From the NCBI GenBank assembly GCA_963556145.1, contig OY744466.1, positions 1,922,001 to 1,986,000 on the forward strand: DNA of 64,000 bases. Direction: 5' to 3'. This DNA comes from Hygrocybe punicea (Eukaryota; Basidiomycota; Agaricomycetes; Agaricales; Hygrophoraceae). The number at the start of each line of letters is the position of its first letter. Within the stretch, counting starts at the first letter, position 1. Under the pieces are notes generated by a model, which saw nothing but the letters and a program-made list of their open reading frames with translations, made no database searches and had not been told where the DNA came from. The position numbers and the translations under genes were made by a program. Below, piece after piece: positions 22,940 through 35,524 of this stretch.

Positions 22940-25230
22940 CAGACACTGTATAAATGTAATAGTAGCGGTACATGAGGAGGACATCGAGGGCACAAATTGT
23001 CCACAAGTCACCACAGAAACCAACGACTCTGATAAAGTGTTTTTAGTCAAATATAATCAATACTCCACAAAGGTAGGACTTACTGCACCCAAAATTAGGG
23101 CCCAGGATCCAGCTTGGATGTTGACGCCTTGGAATATGAAGACCTCATTTGGCTCGGAGGAATTGAGAGTAGGATTTTGGGAGGAACGATATTGCTCCAA
23201 TCCACATCCATTGATGAAGCACTGGGCTCCGCAGGGGTTGATGACTGGTGGCGTGATGATGCACACATATTGGGATGGAATCCTAAGACATGGAGAAGAT
23301 CAGAATTGGAATATATATAGCCTATGATGTAATGTTGAAATACATACCCAGAGTCGGAGACTTCTTCGGTGGCTTCACCAGCTTGAGCTTCTCTGCAATA
23401 ATGCCAGCTTGCTCCGAAGCAACATCCAATTTCCTCCTCTTTGCCATCTCGCCATCCTCGTGACCATTGCTGGGAGGCACCTTTTTGGGTTCGGGAGGTC
23501 CATCGTCGTTGTCCATGGTTATATCATTATCAACATCCAACAACCCCACCCACTCTGGTCCTACAATGTCCAACTTCATGGATTCCAGTGCCACAACATC
23601 TGGCTCAGGGTGATGGGTGGCTTAATCTCCATTGTCAATTTCTCTGATGCCGATTGCTAGGTTGTGCGTGACGACCCAATTTCGACAGCAACTGCATTGA
23701 TGTCAGTGCATTAATATTACCAAAGTGTAAAACGTATGCATTTGAGCCTTAGACCGCTTCTTCTTTATGGGAGCCAAGTCCTCCTCCATCTTTATGTCAT
23801 CTATACATGAATAAATGTGTTGGATTATCATTTTGATATTCAGAATTCAATAACTCACCCTCATCGTCGTCCTCAGCTTTGGACTTCATTGTGCGTTCTG
23901 CCATGGTGAAGGGTTTGCATGTATGACAATCACAGACAATGAAAGTACTTACTGGACTTGGGCTTGGGCTTGAGCTTCTTTTTGTCCTTCTCGGACGAAT
24001 TGTCTGTGCCACCTGAATATTCAATACATCTATACACCACTATGGTTGAAAATTTGTACAAACCAGCAGAAGATGCCTTCTGTTTTTTGACCGATTTTGA
24101 CTTGGCTTTGCCCTTGCCCTTGCCCTGGGGAACTGGCTCCTCTGTGCAAATGTATTATATCATTAGCACAATCACACATGTAATTCTAGATCACACCTTC
24201 ATCATCGTCCGCCACATCAACATCAACGAGGACACTATGTCCTTTACACGAAGCAATAACCTGACCGATGATTTTGAGCTTTGTGGCATCCGGAAGCCCA
24301 CCGAATGACCAATTTGCAGAGGTTCTGCTGTGCCATGCTGGCACGGATTCGTCGTATTTTGCCCAATCTATGATGCCAGACGTGAGAATTCGTTTGGCCA
24401 GAAATGCATATATATACTCACCTAGGTCCTCAGGCTTGATCTCGGTGTTCATGGTGCCATGTTGAATCAAAGCCGATGGAGAGTGTTTCCCGACATAAAA
24501 TTCTTTCAGGAGCCAATCATTGAAGATCTTGCTTCGCCAGTCACGGTGTAGTAGGGACTAGGGGTCCCTACTGGTGCCTCAGTGGTCTCGGGGTGGTGTG
24601 ACAAGCTGAAGTCTCATAAGCTATCTACACAAAAGGTAATCCTATGGAACAGTCACGTGATCTACTAGTAGTAGTGGGGCACTACCCACTACTACAACGG
24701 GTAACCTCGTTTGCCCATTTTGCCACCAAGACCTCTGCCCAAATTTTGTCCATGATGGTGTCAGTATATTTGAGGTAATCCCGAAGTAAATCAGTCCCTT
24801 CCTTATCATTTTTGACGTAGTCCGGCGAGTAGTGGGGTGCCTTGTTGTATGCAATGGCTGCTGTCGCATAGATGTACATATCCATTTGATAAATCAAGCG
24901 ACGGAGTGGTTCCTCATATCGTTTGGGCATTTCGCACCATAACTCGCCTCGGGCGATGGCATCGTGGGGGTGTGTCTTCAGTACATAGAGATTACGAGAA
25001 AATACGGGAATGGTGCTGGATTCCTTGTTAGGTGCTGGAATCTTGGGCGGGACCATGTACTGGATTTGGAAAATGTGATGTAGCTCCTGCAGCTTTTTGA
25101 GCGGTGCATCAGCCCAGTACTTGCAGGCCGCAGGATTGATGGCAGGAGTCGAGGTTTTGATGACGGGCAACAACATTGAAATGAAGCTTTTTGGTCGACA
25201 TGTGAGGTGATTTGCGGATTTATTACTCAA
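22940..25230 (-). pseudogene. Gene X: unrecognised multi-exon gene, broken by a solo LTR
   Basis: No family recognised. The first exon (from the ATG at 25230) reads MSNKSANHLTCRPKSF and includes HDAIARGELWCEMPKRYEEP and DYLKYTDTIMDKIWAEVL. It ends at the solo LTR 24547-24696; removing that LTR and one ACGG copy joins NEVTR to DWRSKIFNDWLLKEF in frame. Downstream, introns with good borders are visible: 54 nt GTGAGT..CATAG near 24420-24367 (joining EDL to DWAKYDESVP), about 51 nt near 24060-24010, and others near 23860 and 23340. Later exons are short, rich in Lys, Asp and Ser (KKKLKPKPKS, KAEDDDE, AKRRKLD), suggesting a nuclear protein. The 3' end is uncertain. Confidence 0.5.
24547..24696 (-). 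repeat. Solo LTR (150 bp) in an exon of gene X
   Basis: Runs TGTAGTAGGGAC to CACTACTACA on the plus strand, with 4-bp duplications ACGG at 24543-24546 and 24697-24700. Length, TGTAGTAG end and an internal CACGTGA match the LTR style of gypsy C and elements A and B. Excision restores an open exon in gene X. Confidence 0.75.
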
Positions 25231-25559
25231 CGCTCCAGACTATGAATACAGATGTCATGACCACGTGACCAGATCAATCGACACATGTTCGACCTCATGT
25301 TCAGCTTCTTTGCATAAACAGATCTATTTATATATGTTTTTGATGTGGCGTGAGCTTAGAAGTTGTCCAGCGCTAGTACTTGCATGCAGACAAACCCACA
25401 TGTAGCGTATTGAATATCTTTCAGTTAATAAGGTGATGAATTGAGTTATGTTGTTTGACGAATATGGATTGGGTTATGTTGTTTGACGAATATTCACGTA
25501 CTGCGTCCAGTGGCAGAAAAACACAGTCTGAGTTATGGGATGGATGTCAAAGGACTAGA

Positions 25560-25910
25560 TATTCTACACTGAACACATTGAACATGTTTGATGTGTTTGG
25601 TGGAGATGTTCGGTGGATGTCAGTCAACCGTTATGATTAGAGATACTACACCGAACACATCGAACATGTTTGATGTGTTCGGTGTAGTATATCTAATCAT
25701 AATGGTTGATTAACATCCACCGAACATGTCCACCGAACACATCGAACATGTTCGATGTGTTCAGTGCAGTATATCTAATCATACCGGTTGATTAACATCC
25801 ATCGAACATGTTCGGTGTAGTATATCTAATCATACTGGTTGATTAATATTCACCAAACATGTCCACCGAATACACCGAACATGTCCGATCCGTTCGGTGG
25901 ATATTGCTCC
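25560..25910. repeat. Palindromic repeat cluster between genes X and Y
   Basis: At least four degenerate copies of a unit built from CGAACATGT and TGTTCGGTG with a spacer TATCTAATCATA. One copy (25624-25709) is an 86-bp near-perfect palindrome centred on ACATGT at 25664-25669. A smaller patch of the same motif occurs at about 34820-34870. It lies in the divergent promoter region of X and Y. Confidence 0.75.
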
Positions 25911-26156
25911 TTCAAGACATTTAAATGATTACATTGCTGATCAATGTGTTTGGCATGTGTTTGTTGTTTTATCATTGCCACTCTCCATTGTCAGGTGACA
26001 TAAATCCGACGTCTTATATTTAGAAGGTTTGTGGAATTTTCACCACCCTCTATCGATCATCCTGAAAATAATCAATCATTAAGGTATTGATGTCTTCATT
26101 ATATCTGTGTCTGTTCCTTCATACCACTGATCCCAATTCCTGTCTAGGTCCATGAC

Positions 26157-27988
26157 ATGGCAATACCCAAGCATAGGAAAGAAATCGGTTATGAACTTTG
26201 CATGCACATCTGCCCTGGTCAAAGATGCGATTCTCCCAAGATGAAATGTCTTCTGTGGAAGAAGGAAGGCAACTCATGCCAACAACATGCTGGATCTGCA
26301 CAGCAACATCCAAAATGCATTTTGTCTGGAATCTGTCTGCAATCAGTATGTCTTGGTCACAATGTGCGTGAAAATTCGCAGGGTGTCCGCAATGCGACAG
26401 CTGCTGAACTCGATCTCCTTCCATCCAAAACGCCGTCATCCGACTCCGAAATGGAATCGCCCTCTGACTGTGAAATGGAACCGCCAACCACGTTAAGCAT
26501 CAATGAAGGCTGTATCACCACATTGAGCAACAGTGACAGCTGTATTTTCAAAATTCTCTTTATCCTCGACCTGACCACACATATCGCGAGCAAAGCTGCA
26601 GCCATTAATGATCTTGCCTTCATCACCACGACCATTTCCAAAATTGAACTAGACTCCATTTCCCATCTTGATGGTTATGTCCATATCATCAAATCATACA
26701 AGAGTCGCTATTCAGCATGTATTCAAGAATGGGTAATGTCTATTGTTTAATTTGTGGATTGTTGATACTGAAACACATTTCACAACAAACAGGTTTATAT
26801 CGGTATGCAACTACATCATGAGGATGGAGCCTGGCGCTTCGATGTCAAATACATGTTTTGGCCCGAGTTCCTTCACGCAATACTTCGCTATCAAGACAAA
26901 GGCGATACGTGGCAAAAGTTGGCATCGGCAGATTGTGTATTTGGTGGTGTGGATATGGGAATGTCATACATGTAAGATTGACATCGCTTTAATTAATATT
27001 GCTCCATTTTCACTGCATTATACTGATGTCTTGACAGCGGTAACCAATACGGATTGACACAGGAAAATGTGTCAATTTTCATGACTGGCATGGACGACCT
27101 CTGTCGAACAGTACACATCTGGCTGCCTCCAAAGCAGATGAACACGGTCTATTCAAAATGGATACAAAATCAAAATTTGCTTCATGTCGCTTTAAACGTA
27201 ACGCATATGATACGCCCCCAAGCAAAACTATTAAACGATGGCAACCAATTCCCACCAAATATTGTCTTGAAATGAACACACAGCGACACCGGTCATCACA
27301 TTCTATTACCTGGCGACCCCAAGCGAAATTGGGAATACATGTGTAATAACTGTGAAGTTCCAGGTTTGCGTTGGTTTGGGCAAATGTACATCGAACCACT
27401 GAGTAAGATGGGCGAATGGCGTGTGTTTCTAGTTGGTGGAAAGGTTGTGTATACGGTGCACACCCTGTACAACAAAGAAAGCAAGTCTTGGAAGTGGGAT
27501 ATCGTCTCAAGTTTCTATACCTTGGACGAATTAAGGTGAGTGGCCTACACTTTCATTTGTCATATCATATTCATGATCATCTTAACTTTCTCAGAATATT
27601 TCAAATGCAGGGAACTTTATTGAAGACAGTCACATGCAATCCAGACAGGGGCGCCATTTCTATTCAAGAGCAAGGCAGAGGCGAGTTCTTCGATTTTGTC
27701 CAAAAGACCTATGAAGGGCTTTATGCGATAGAGTCCAATATGGTTGGTGGAAAACCATTGATGAGTGTCTTTTGCCATATGGATATATCGCTCATCGTGG
27801 ACTCCAAAACAGACACTGTTTCGTATTTCGTGAATGAGGTTGAACGATATCACACATGCAGCCTCTGGTCCAACATGAAGTCAGGTCCAAAATCGATTCA
27901 AGCACCCATTGGGTCTTTGGCAGACACTTTTGCAGGGTTTTTTTATAAATGGTTGGTTGACATCAAAAGTCCATCCTCATATTTGTAA
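26157..27988 (+). CDS. Gene Y: unrecognised multi-exon gene
   Basis: No domain recognised, though parts resemble uncharacterised multicopy proteins of Agaricomycetes as I remember them. The first exon from the ATG at 26157 reads MAIPKHRKEIGYELCMHICP. Introns with consensus borders follow: about 26735-26792, 26972-27037 (GTAAGATTG..TTGACAG), about 27199-27301, and 27537-27597 (GTGAGTGG..TCTCAG). The spliced frame includes VYIGMQLHHEDGAWRFDVKY, FGGVDMGMSYIGNQYGLTQE, GHHILLPGDPKRNWEYMC and, in the last exon, MSVFCHMDISLIVDSKT and VSYFVNEVERYHTCSLW, ending at 27988. The later exons are sound; the first exon is less certain. It is convergent with gene Z. Confidence 0.5.
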
Positions 27989-28074
27989 TATTATCTGTAC
28001 AGTCAATGGAACAGTTTGCGTTTATTCACAAGACAGACGTAAGATACAAATATAAATGATGATATGTGGAGAAA

Positions 28075-31000
28075 TCATTTCGGCACTCCCAAGACCATGA
28101 CCCATTGCACATTGAGTGAAATGCTCTTCATCATGTCATCCACATGCTTGAATGTATTGATCATATGTCCAACAACAACACAGGATCCTGCAGGGATATT
28201 GTGCGGGAAGATGGGTAGTTGCTGGAGTGATATGAGAGTGGAGGTGAAGTCCGCTTTGACTTTGCGTCCATTGTAGATGGGCACTGACAACACATACTTA
28301 AGATATCAATTTATATTAGACGACCGGATGCTTACCAATATCGTAAAATGATAGAGCGGCCTTATGATAAGATGGAGTGGGTTGACAAGTGAATGGACTA
28401 AGTTGTACATTTTTGGATGTCGATGCCTCTATGAAAATCAATTAGGAATTACAACTAGAAATGATTAATGCACAAACTGGGAGATGTATCCATTTCACTT
28501 GCTGTGGTCATTGAGAAGGACACATAGTCCTTATACAGTTGGGCCCAAAATTCGGACTTGCGAATCACCATTCCAATAGCACTGACATATTGCTCCCATT
28601 CTCCTTGAAGTAGTGCACCCTGTATAACCTTGACTGGCTTTGTATTGCCACCAATCTTGGGCTCATCGAGAAAGCAGGGCTCCACTATGATGACCAATGT
28701 AAAGATCATCGGCATTCCACCTCTGACTGCATGAAAGAAGTTGCGACCAAAAGCACCAGTGGAGATATGGGCAGGGTTGTCACGAGAGAGATTAGAGTAC
28801 CTCCCAGATCTATCAAAGGTCATGGCGGAAAACAATAACCTATATTATATCAAATGAATTGACCAGATCAACCTCAAATCGTTGTTGAAATAATGTACTT
28901 TCTGTTGATCTTGTAGATGTCAGTGATAATATCACTAAACTGTGGGTTGCCATTTCCAATCGCACTGGACCAGGATACCATCACTGCTGCCCTATATAGT
29001 TATGAGTAAATGACAAGGGTATGACTGCAATGGCATACTTGATGTTGACGCAGTCTTGATAGGTGTCAACAAGTTGAGGATCCCTGGTGCCAATATCGGA
29101 CTCATCAATGTTTAGAGATGGTAAGCTAGAATCACAACATCTACATCAAACACCACAGTGTAATAACATCCAACACACCTTGTGATCTGCATCAGCGCAT
29201 AGGTCAGATCTCCTTCATCGCCACTGGAGCCTTTATCATCATCAGTATTATCAAGCATGATGGCCTTCGTGGACTTGGACTTCTTGGATGGAGTATTAGA
29301 AACACTGTTACAATTAATGAATGAGAATATTCATATCCGCATGTAAAATACACATGAAATTGGCTTATCAGGGTTCTTCATTAAGGCTACTTTGCGATGA
29401 TGCCTAAACAGTCAAACGATTTGTTTGAACAAATGGATGTGTCTATGATAATTGAACAACTCACTTAGAACCATAATCCTCTTCCTCTTCCTCCTCTTCT
29501 TCACCATCTCATGATTGATTAGATGCAGCTTTCAATTTCTTGGAGGGGGAAGGTGTTTTACTATGGATAACCTGTCAACGATGAGACAACACCTATGAAA
29601 AATATTTACACATCATCGTCATTGTCAGTGACATTGGGAGATGACATTTGACGTTTCTTTCTACTGTAACAGATTGATATCATGTTAGATATATTTGATA
29701 TTGAAACACTAACACGTCTTTAATGTTGCGAAACTTGACAGAATGCCTAGGAGGATATTGATATTTGTTAACTCATATTTGATAACAATGATATGTGATT
29801 ATAGATACCTTGTGAGTGTTTATGGTGCCATTACACTGCCAGTGCTTTGAATACTGATGGCATCATCATTAGCATCGGACAAAGCCACACTGTCCATTGG
29901 TCAAAAATAGATAATGATTAAAACGATGACACATACATATCATCATCAGCCCAAGTCTTGATAACCTTCTTTCGCTCCTTGATTGTTGCAGATAGTGTTG
30001 CCATAGTCCAGTTCGGAGCCGATCTGAACCCGGTTCAAACCCCGAACTGAACCCTAAGTTCAGTCTAAGTTCAGCACTTTGGCTGAACTGAACCGTGGGT
30101 CCGGTGCAGGGTTCCAGGCCCTTCAGAAATTTCTGAACGGCTTGGAACTGGGTTCAAACCGTGAACTTATTGTATGTAGATACTGCAATATTCAATTTTT
30201 GTGTTAATTTTTGTGTATGTACTCGCGAGAACTTGGGTCATGTGACCTTAAACATACACGCGAATCCATGCGGATTCGACTCAACAACAACATCAATGAA
30301 CGATAACGGTAAGTAAATAATTTATTTCATACTTTACTAACATTTTCTTACACAAAGAAGCCCCCCACGGCCCACACCCATGCCAAAACCACACCCACGC
30401 CAACACCATGCCCATGCCCACACCATGCCCATGATGGGAACTAGGGACCGTAGTGAGAACAGCAGGGAGTGGTGTGCCCACCCCTGCTGCTAAGATACAT
30501 CACCACTTATCTTTTATTTGTCACTTATTTATCTATACTTGCCCCTCACAACTCCATGATGCCCGTGAGTGTGGACATGGCAGCAGCCCCACAGCAACCC
30601 CAGCAGCAGTGGCAGCAGCCATGGCTGCAACGAAAACGGCAGCGGCAACAATGGCAGCAGCAACAGCAGCAGCTACGGCAACAGCAGCTACGGCAGCAGC
30701 AACAGCAGCATCAGCTACAGCAGCAGCAGCAGCAGCAGCAGCGCAGCTACAGCAGCAGCAGTGTCAACAGCAGCGGCAGCAGCGACGGCGACAGCAGCAG
30801 CAGCGACGGTGGCAAGGGCAGCAGTTGCAACAATGGCGCTGGCAGCGACACAGCACCCACAGCAGCGGATGGTCCCCCCCTTCCTCCCCACCCCCCCAAC
30901 TCCTTGCAACCCCAGGCCCACGTCAATTGACACGGTGCTGCAGCTTGCAAGGAAATTTGAGGGTGGAGGGAGGTGGTTCGCGGTTCAAACCGCATTGGAA

Positions 31001-31270
31001 CGCAGACCGGATCGCATGGAACGGTCCCATGCGGTTCTGGTTTGGGTTCAGCGAGGGGGCCGAACTGAACCAAGGGTCCAGTTTTTGGTTCAGCCAAAAA
31101 GGCCAAAAACTGGACCAAACCGGACTTCGGCAACACTAGTTGCAGAAGGCTGTCTTTAGTGCATGCAATAGAGACTTCAGTAATACCAAGTAAAATAGGG
31201 ACACATACATGGTGGCCTTGGATTTTGCTTTCAAGTTTGATTTCGTGGCAGTGGACTTCTTGGGAGGCAT
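28075..31270 (-). pseudogene. Gene Z: unrecognised multi-exon gene, interrupted by MITE 3
   Basis: Minus strand, beginning MPPKKSTATKSNLKAKSKAT, a basic nuclear-like N-terminus. Small exons rich in Asp, Ser and Lys follow (IKERKKVIKTWADDD, SRKKRQMSSPNVTDNDDD, VSNTPSKKSKSTKAIMLD). The conserved-looking C-terminal half reads LNIDESDIGTRDPQLVDTYQ, MVSWSSAIGNGNPQFSDI, FDRSGRYSNLSRDNPAHIS, VIQGALLQGEWEQYVSAIG, VPIYNGRKVKADF and finally LNVQWVMVLGVPK with a stop at 28075. Introns are about 50-60 nt. At least one exon has an in-frame TGA near 29510 (KAASNQS-stop). MITE 3 (29993-31138) sits in the second exon. I recall no assigned function for this family. Confidence 0.5.
29993..31138. mobile_element. 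hAT-type MITE 3 (1.15 kb, CCGAAC-rich group)
   Basis: Ends TAGTGTTGCC on both sides, flanked by the perfect 8-bp duplication GTTGCAGA (29985-29992 and 31139-31146). Subterminal regions are rich in GGTTCAAACC, CCGAACTGAACC and similar. Inside are a long CAG/GCA tract (about 30590-30850), a GTGTGCCCACCCC motif near 30472 and one palindromic core copy (CGTCAATTGACA near 30917). Open frames across the CAG tract are low-complexity and not genes. Confidence 0.85.
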
Positions 31271-31770
31271 TGGAGAGCGGTAAAAGTTAATGGAATAGTG
31301 GATGTCATCTCCACTCACACTTTAAATCACTCAAAAACAATAAGCTAGGAATTTAAGATGAATCAGTGAATCCAAAACTTCAACAATAATATCAGAGGAT
31401 CCACCATTGGCACATGCTCATATACCAAACGAGGCTTCTTGGGCCATGTACTCCATGCAAAGCGCAATGGTATGCATGAAAAATGGATGACTGTCCACAT
31501 GATATTCACCACAAGTTTGTACTGGTAGGTTTCATGAATTGTTGACAAACTCAATTAAAGTTAGGAATGGAGACTAAACAAAAAGGGGTATTCATGAAAC
31601 AAAAATGCATAATGCCAAATTAAGAAACATGGGGTATACTAACAGATATTGATGCATAATGGATAGGGGTTAATTCCAATGCTGTGCATACATATCTTGT
31701 GATGCAGAATTAATGCGGAAAAACTGGAGTACATGCTTGACTATACCATATCCAAACCAGGCAACATTAT

Positions 31771-33837
31771 ATGGCGCATTTGAAAGAAATGGAAAGGATC
31801 CGTATTATGCAAAATGATGCAAACTTCAATATTCAAGAATGCAATACAAAAACAAAAACAAAACGGATCCTGAAAGTTATCATCACATGGACAGCAAAAG
31901 CCAATATGGATATGATCAGTATGAGGATGATGGCCAAAGATATAATCCATCAAGTGGACGGAATTGTGCCACGCAATATACATCTCACCACTGCTTTGTA
32001 CGTGATGGACAACGATTACAACTTCAAGGGTGTATGTTAGCAATATCGACCATATATATACTGGCTAGTATTTGACACCAAATTGACAGCTGAACATCTG
32101 CAGGAAATCATATCTGCACACTTAGACGATGATGAAAATCAGCTTGCAAAGGCCACAAACATAAGTCATTGGATTTGAAAAGGTATATCATATTGACTGC
32201 ATTGCCAGATTTCAAATGTCAATATTGTGTAGGGCAGGTCAAGGGTATGCAATACCCCCAGGGGTTAAGAGTACGGGTACCACAGGTTAAGGGTACGAGT
32301 CCAGCCTCAGAATACCCGCAGTACCCACACGGGTATGGGCTGTATTTTTTTTGGGAGAAGAAACATCAAAAACTCAATTTTTGGGGTATTTTTCGCTATT
32401 TTTGAGGGATATAATGAGAATCATTGCTTGTAAAAATATGTAAAAATGCTCTCAACACTCCCCACAGTATTCTAAACATTGTGTTCCTTTACACTAAAGG
32501 GATCCGACCAGTATTCCGTCCACAATAATCATCAAAACCACCAAAAACAGGTAAAAATGGGGTATTTTGCATGTTTTTGAGGGATATAATGAGAATCATT
32601 GCTTGTAAAAATATGTAAAAATGCTCTCAACACTCTCCACACTATTCCAAACATTGTGTACCTTTACACTCAAGGGATCCGGCCAGTATTCCATCCACAA
32701 TAACCATAAAAACCACCAAAAACAGGTAAAAATGGAGTATTTTGCATGTTTCTTCCTGTACCCCTGCAAAACCCATGCCATACCCGTACTTTTGGCCTCG
32801 GGTACGTACCCGTGACGGGTACGGGTCCGAGTACAGCCCCAGAGCACTGCGGGTGTACCCCTGACCGGCCATAATATTGTGCATGTTGACTCTCCAAATT
32901 GCTGGAAGTTTACACTTCCAACCAATGATGAATCCAAACATCAAGAATTGGTATTAAGTTTGCAAGCGATTTTGGTGGCGAAAGATCTTCCACCCATAAC
33001 AACCAGGTATGTGCTAAATTCATATCAATTCCTTGAATACCATTCTGATGAACCACTGTAATAGTCAACTGGAATGTCGAACGCCCTTCATACGTCAAAG
33101 CATAGTTGTAACTGGCCTTGATAAAATGGGCTTTCAATCCTATATCAATAACCTTCAGATTCTGCACCAGAAACTGGCTTGTCAATTTCCTGACAAAGCA
33201 ATGCAAGCTTTTACGCCTTCTACATACATGGATTACATGGCACTTGCAATAGGAACCCGATATTTCACTGATCGCCGACATGACAACTCTTCCCCTCACA
33301 TTCCATTCGAGCATGCCATCGATCCAAAAGGCATATTAACTTCACTTGCGAATTCCCGCTACTTTCATGGCCAGGACAATTGCATACTTTATTACAAGTT
33401 GAAGTCTGATAGAAATCGACATTGGTGAGTGACGATGAATTGGGATCATATCCCTACTGATGGAAATATTCATTAGCTTCATTCCAACCAACCCAACTTG
33501 CTTTAGAATCGGTGATATAGTGGAGGTTCAGTTTACAATATCAGCAGTTCTGGTAAAGAAGGATAAATTCAAGATGATTCTGAATGTATGGTCATTGGCA
33601 CTGGTAGACAGTGACTTCACAGAGGTAACACTTCAATACATCAAGAATTAAACGAATACTGATGTATATTCTCAGGAAGCAACTATGATTTGCAACAAGA
33701 CAGCTTTGCCTACACCAACTACACAGCCCAGAATAGCCATCAAACGGCATGTTGGGTATGTGGAAGAGGGTAATGATGCAGAGGGTGTTGTGGAAACAAG
33801 GCGACACTTCAATAATATGAATATAGACCAATGCTGA
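31771..33837 (+). pseudogene. Gene W: unrecognised multi-exon gene, interrupted by MITE 4
   Basis: Plus strand. Early exon sequence includes IHLTTALYVMDNDYNFKG, then an intron (about 32029-32090) and AEHLQEIISAHLDDDENQ. MITE 4 (32230-32873) then intervenes. After it come FTLPTNDESKHQELVLSLQA, YMDYMALAIGTRYFTDRRHD, an intron 33425-33475, FRIGDIVEVQFTISAVLVKK with MILNVWSLALVDSDFTE, an intron 33627-33675 (GTAACACT..CTCAG), and the last exon EATMICNKTALPTPTTQPRI, IKRHVGYVEEGND, ending TGA at 33835-33837. The segment GDIVEVQ...LKK..K...LRSIALLD..FT is one I associate with multicopy uncharacterised proteins of Agaricomycetes. The start is uncertain. Confidence 0.5.
32230..32873. mobile_element. 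hAT-type MITE 4 (644 bp, TACCC-rich group)
   Basis: Imperfect ends TAGGGCAGGTCAAGGGTA and TATGGCCGGTCAGGGGTA (reverse complement), flanked by the perfect 8-bp duplication ATATTGTG (32222-32229 and 32874-32881). The interior is AT-rich with two similar direct units of about 190 bp (32395-32575 and 32575-32760, each containing GGGATATAATGAGAATCATT) and short CGGGTACG patches near the ends. I see no copy of the palindromic core. It interrupts gene W. Confidence 0.8.
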
Positions 33838-33877
33838 TGTATAATATTGTATGTACTCAAACTGTTGATATGTTACA

Positions 33878-34446
33878 GCTGTTTTGCTATCTGATGGCAG
33901 CAACTGCACTGTTTTGAATCAATTGAGAAATTTGGACTTGGTAGAATTTTGGGTGCTGTGTTTTGTATCTCATGAAATACTATTTGGATTAAGATGGTTA
34001 TACAGGGAAAGTTGTACTATGTCTTGAGGGCTATCTACTCCTGTAATTACATTTGGACAATATTTAGGATATGGTGAGTTGTTGATGAAATAAAAAGGTA
34101 GACCGGTACTTTTTGACACCCAAAATGATACTGTCAAATTATGACATCAAAAGAGCTCATATGAAGAAGACGGGAGGGAGAAAGTTGTTCATCTTTTCAA
34201 GGCCTAGAAGTACATATACCATATTCTTCTTTATTTTTTTCCTTTGAGCCGTTATTGCATCTGTACTATGTTTGTCTGTCATTAGGCTCGAAATACAACC
34301 AGAATCATAAACTGTATAACCATCTTGATCCAAGCAGTATTTCATGAGATACAAAACACAGCACCCAAAATTCTACCAAGTCCAAATTTCTCAATTGATT
34401 CAAAAAGGTGCAGTTACTGCCATCAGATAGTAAAATGGCTGTAACC
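33878..34446. repeat. Inverted repeat, about 135-bp arms, 300-bp spacer
   Basis: The left arm at 33878-34013 (starting GTTACAGCTGTTTTG) recurs in reverse complement at about 34310-34446 (ending GGCTGTAAC) with roughly 90% match by eye, including GAGAAATTTGGACTTGGTAG and TTTTGTATCTCATGAAATAC. The layout is that of a foldback element or MITE; TA precedes the left arm and follows the right one. It lies downstream of gene W in AT-rich sequence. Confidence 0.7.
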
Positions 34447-35524
34447 TATTGAAAGTTGTAAATCACAATGATACATGGAACCATTCTGAATACATTGGTT
34501 TACTATGAAATGTGTCTTCTATATACTGTAATTAAAATTTGGCTATTGATTCAGGCATCAAGCATTGATGACACATATTGACATGTCCAGATATTGTATT
34601 CTTCAATCATTGTTAGACTGTGACTCTGCAATTTGAAAATCCACAATATGCAAGAGGTGTGCCTTTTTGCTGAAAAGATGAGAATGAGCTATTGAAAATC
34701 CATTACCTACCTATAATCCAGATGTAATGTTTGCATATTCTCTTTGTATCATGACTGGATAGCTAACTATATCCAATGTTCAATGTATACTGATCACATA
34801 TGACAATAGTAACCTGAACATATTGACCGAACACATTGACCGAACACACCAAACATGTCCAATATGTTTGGTTTGTGGTCCACGAAACTAAATTACAATT
34901 CATGGTACAAATTCAATCAAACTACCTTTACTTCTCATATGTGATGCATAACCTTTTGTTCAAAGACGTGTCATATTAACTGGATGAAATCTGCAGGTGC
35001 ATCAAGCATATTTACTCCTTTATATCTAAATTGATGACAAAATTCACTGCTGTACTGATAAGCATTAGTTTGTGTTTACCTATGTTGCTATGTTCCTGCA
35101 TTGATACCATTGGATTGTATCTTGGCCCAGCCTTCACTTCTTCCCATCCTGCCATAAATATGATGCTTTGCTATTTAATAATTGCTTTCCCATCATATTA
35201 GTTTGTTCTGGCATGATTGAAGCTTCTCTTGGACTAATTATGTTCCTTGTCCTTTTGTCTTGATCTCATATCATTATGCAGTTGACTGCATTTATTGTAC
35301 TATTTTCATGTCCTTTGATGAAACATCAACAAATTATACACCTCACCCTTATGAGCCCATTCAATGAATACATTGAAACAGCTTCTGAGGTACTAATGTG
35401 TGAACTCCATAGTTTCTCAATGTTGATAATTCTGCTTGCACTTGCTCTGCTTCAATATGGGATGTCAAATGTGACACATAATGCACATCCAACAACTGTC
35501 CAGACTTTTATTTCTGCTATTATT
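34447..35524. other. AT-rich stretch without recognisable genes
   Basis: Nothing supportable except a small patch of the CGAACA/TGTTTGG motif at about 34820-34870, like the repeats between genes X and Y. An open frame at 35276-35524 (hydrophobic, MQLTAFIVLFSCPLM) has no features I recognise and runs into the LTR-like sequence that follows. Confidence 0.4.

Noticed and set aside
30453..31159. Long overlapping open frames rich in Gln, Ala or Ser
   Set aside because: They are translations of a CAG/GCA tract inside MITE 3, open in several frames because of the repeat. No start context or domain.
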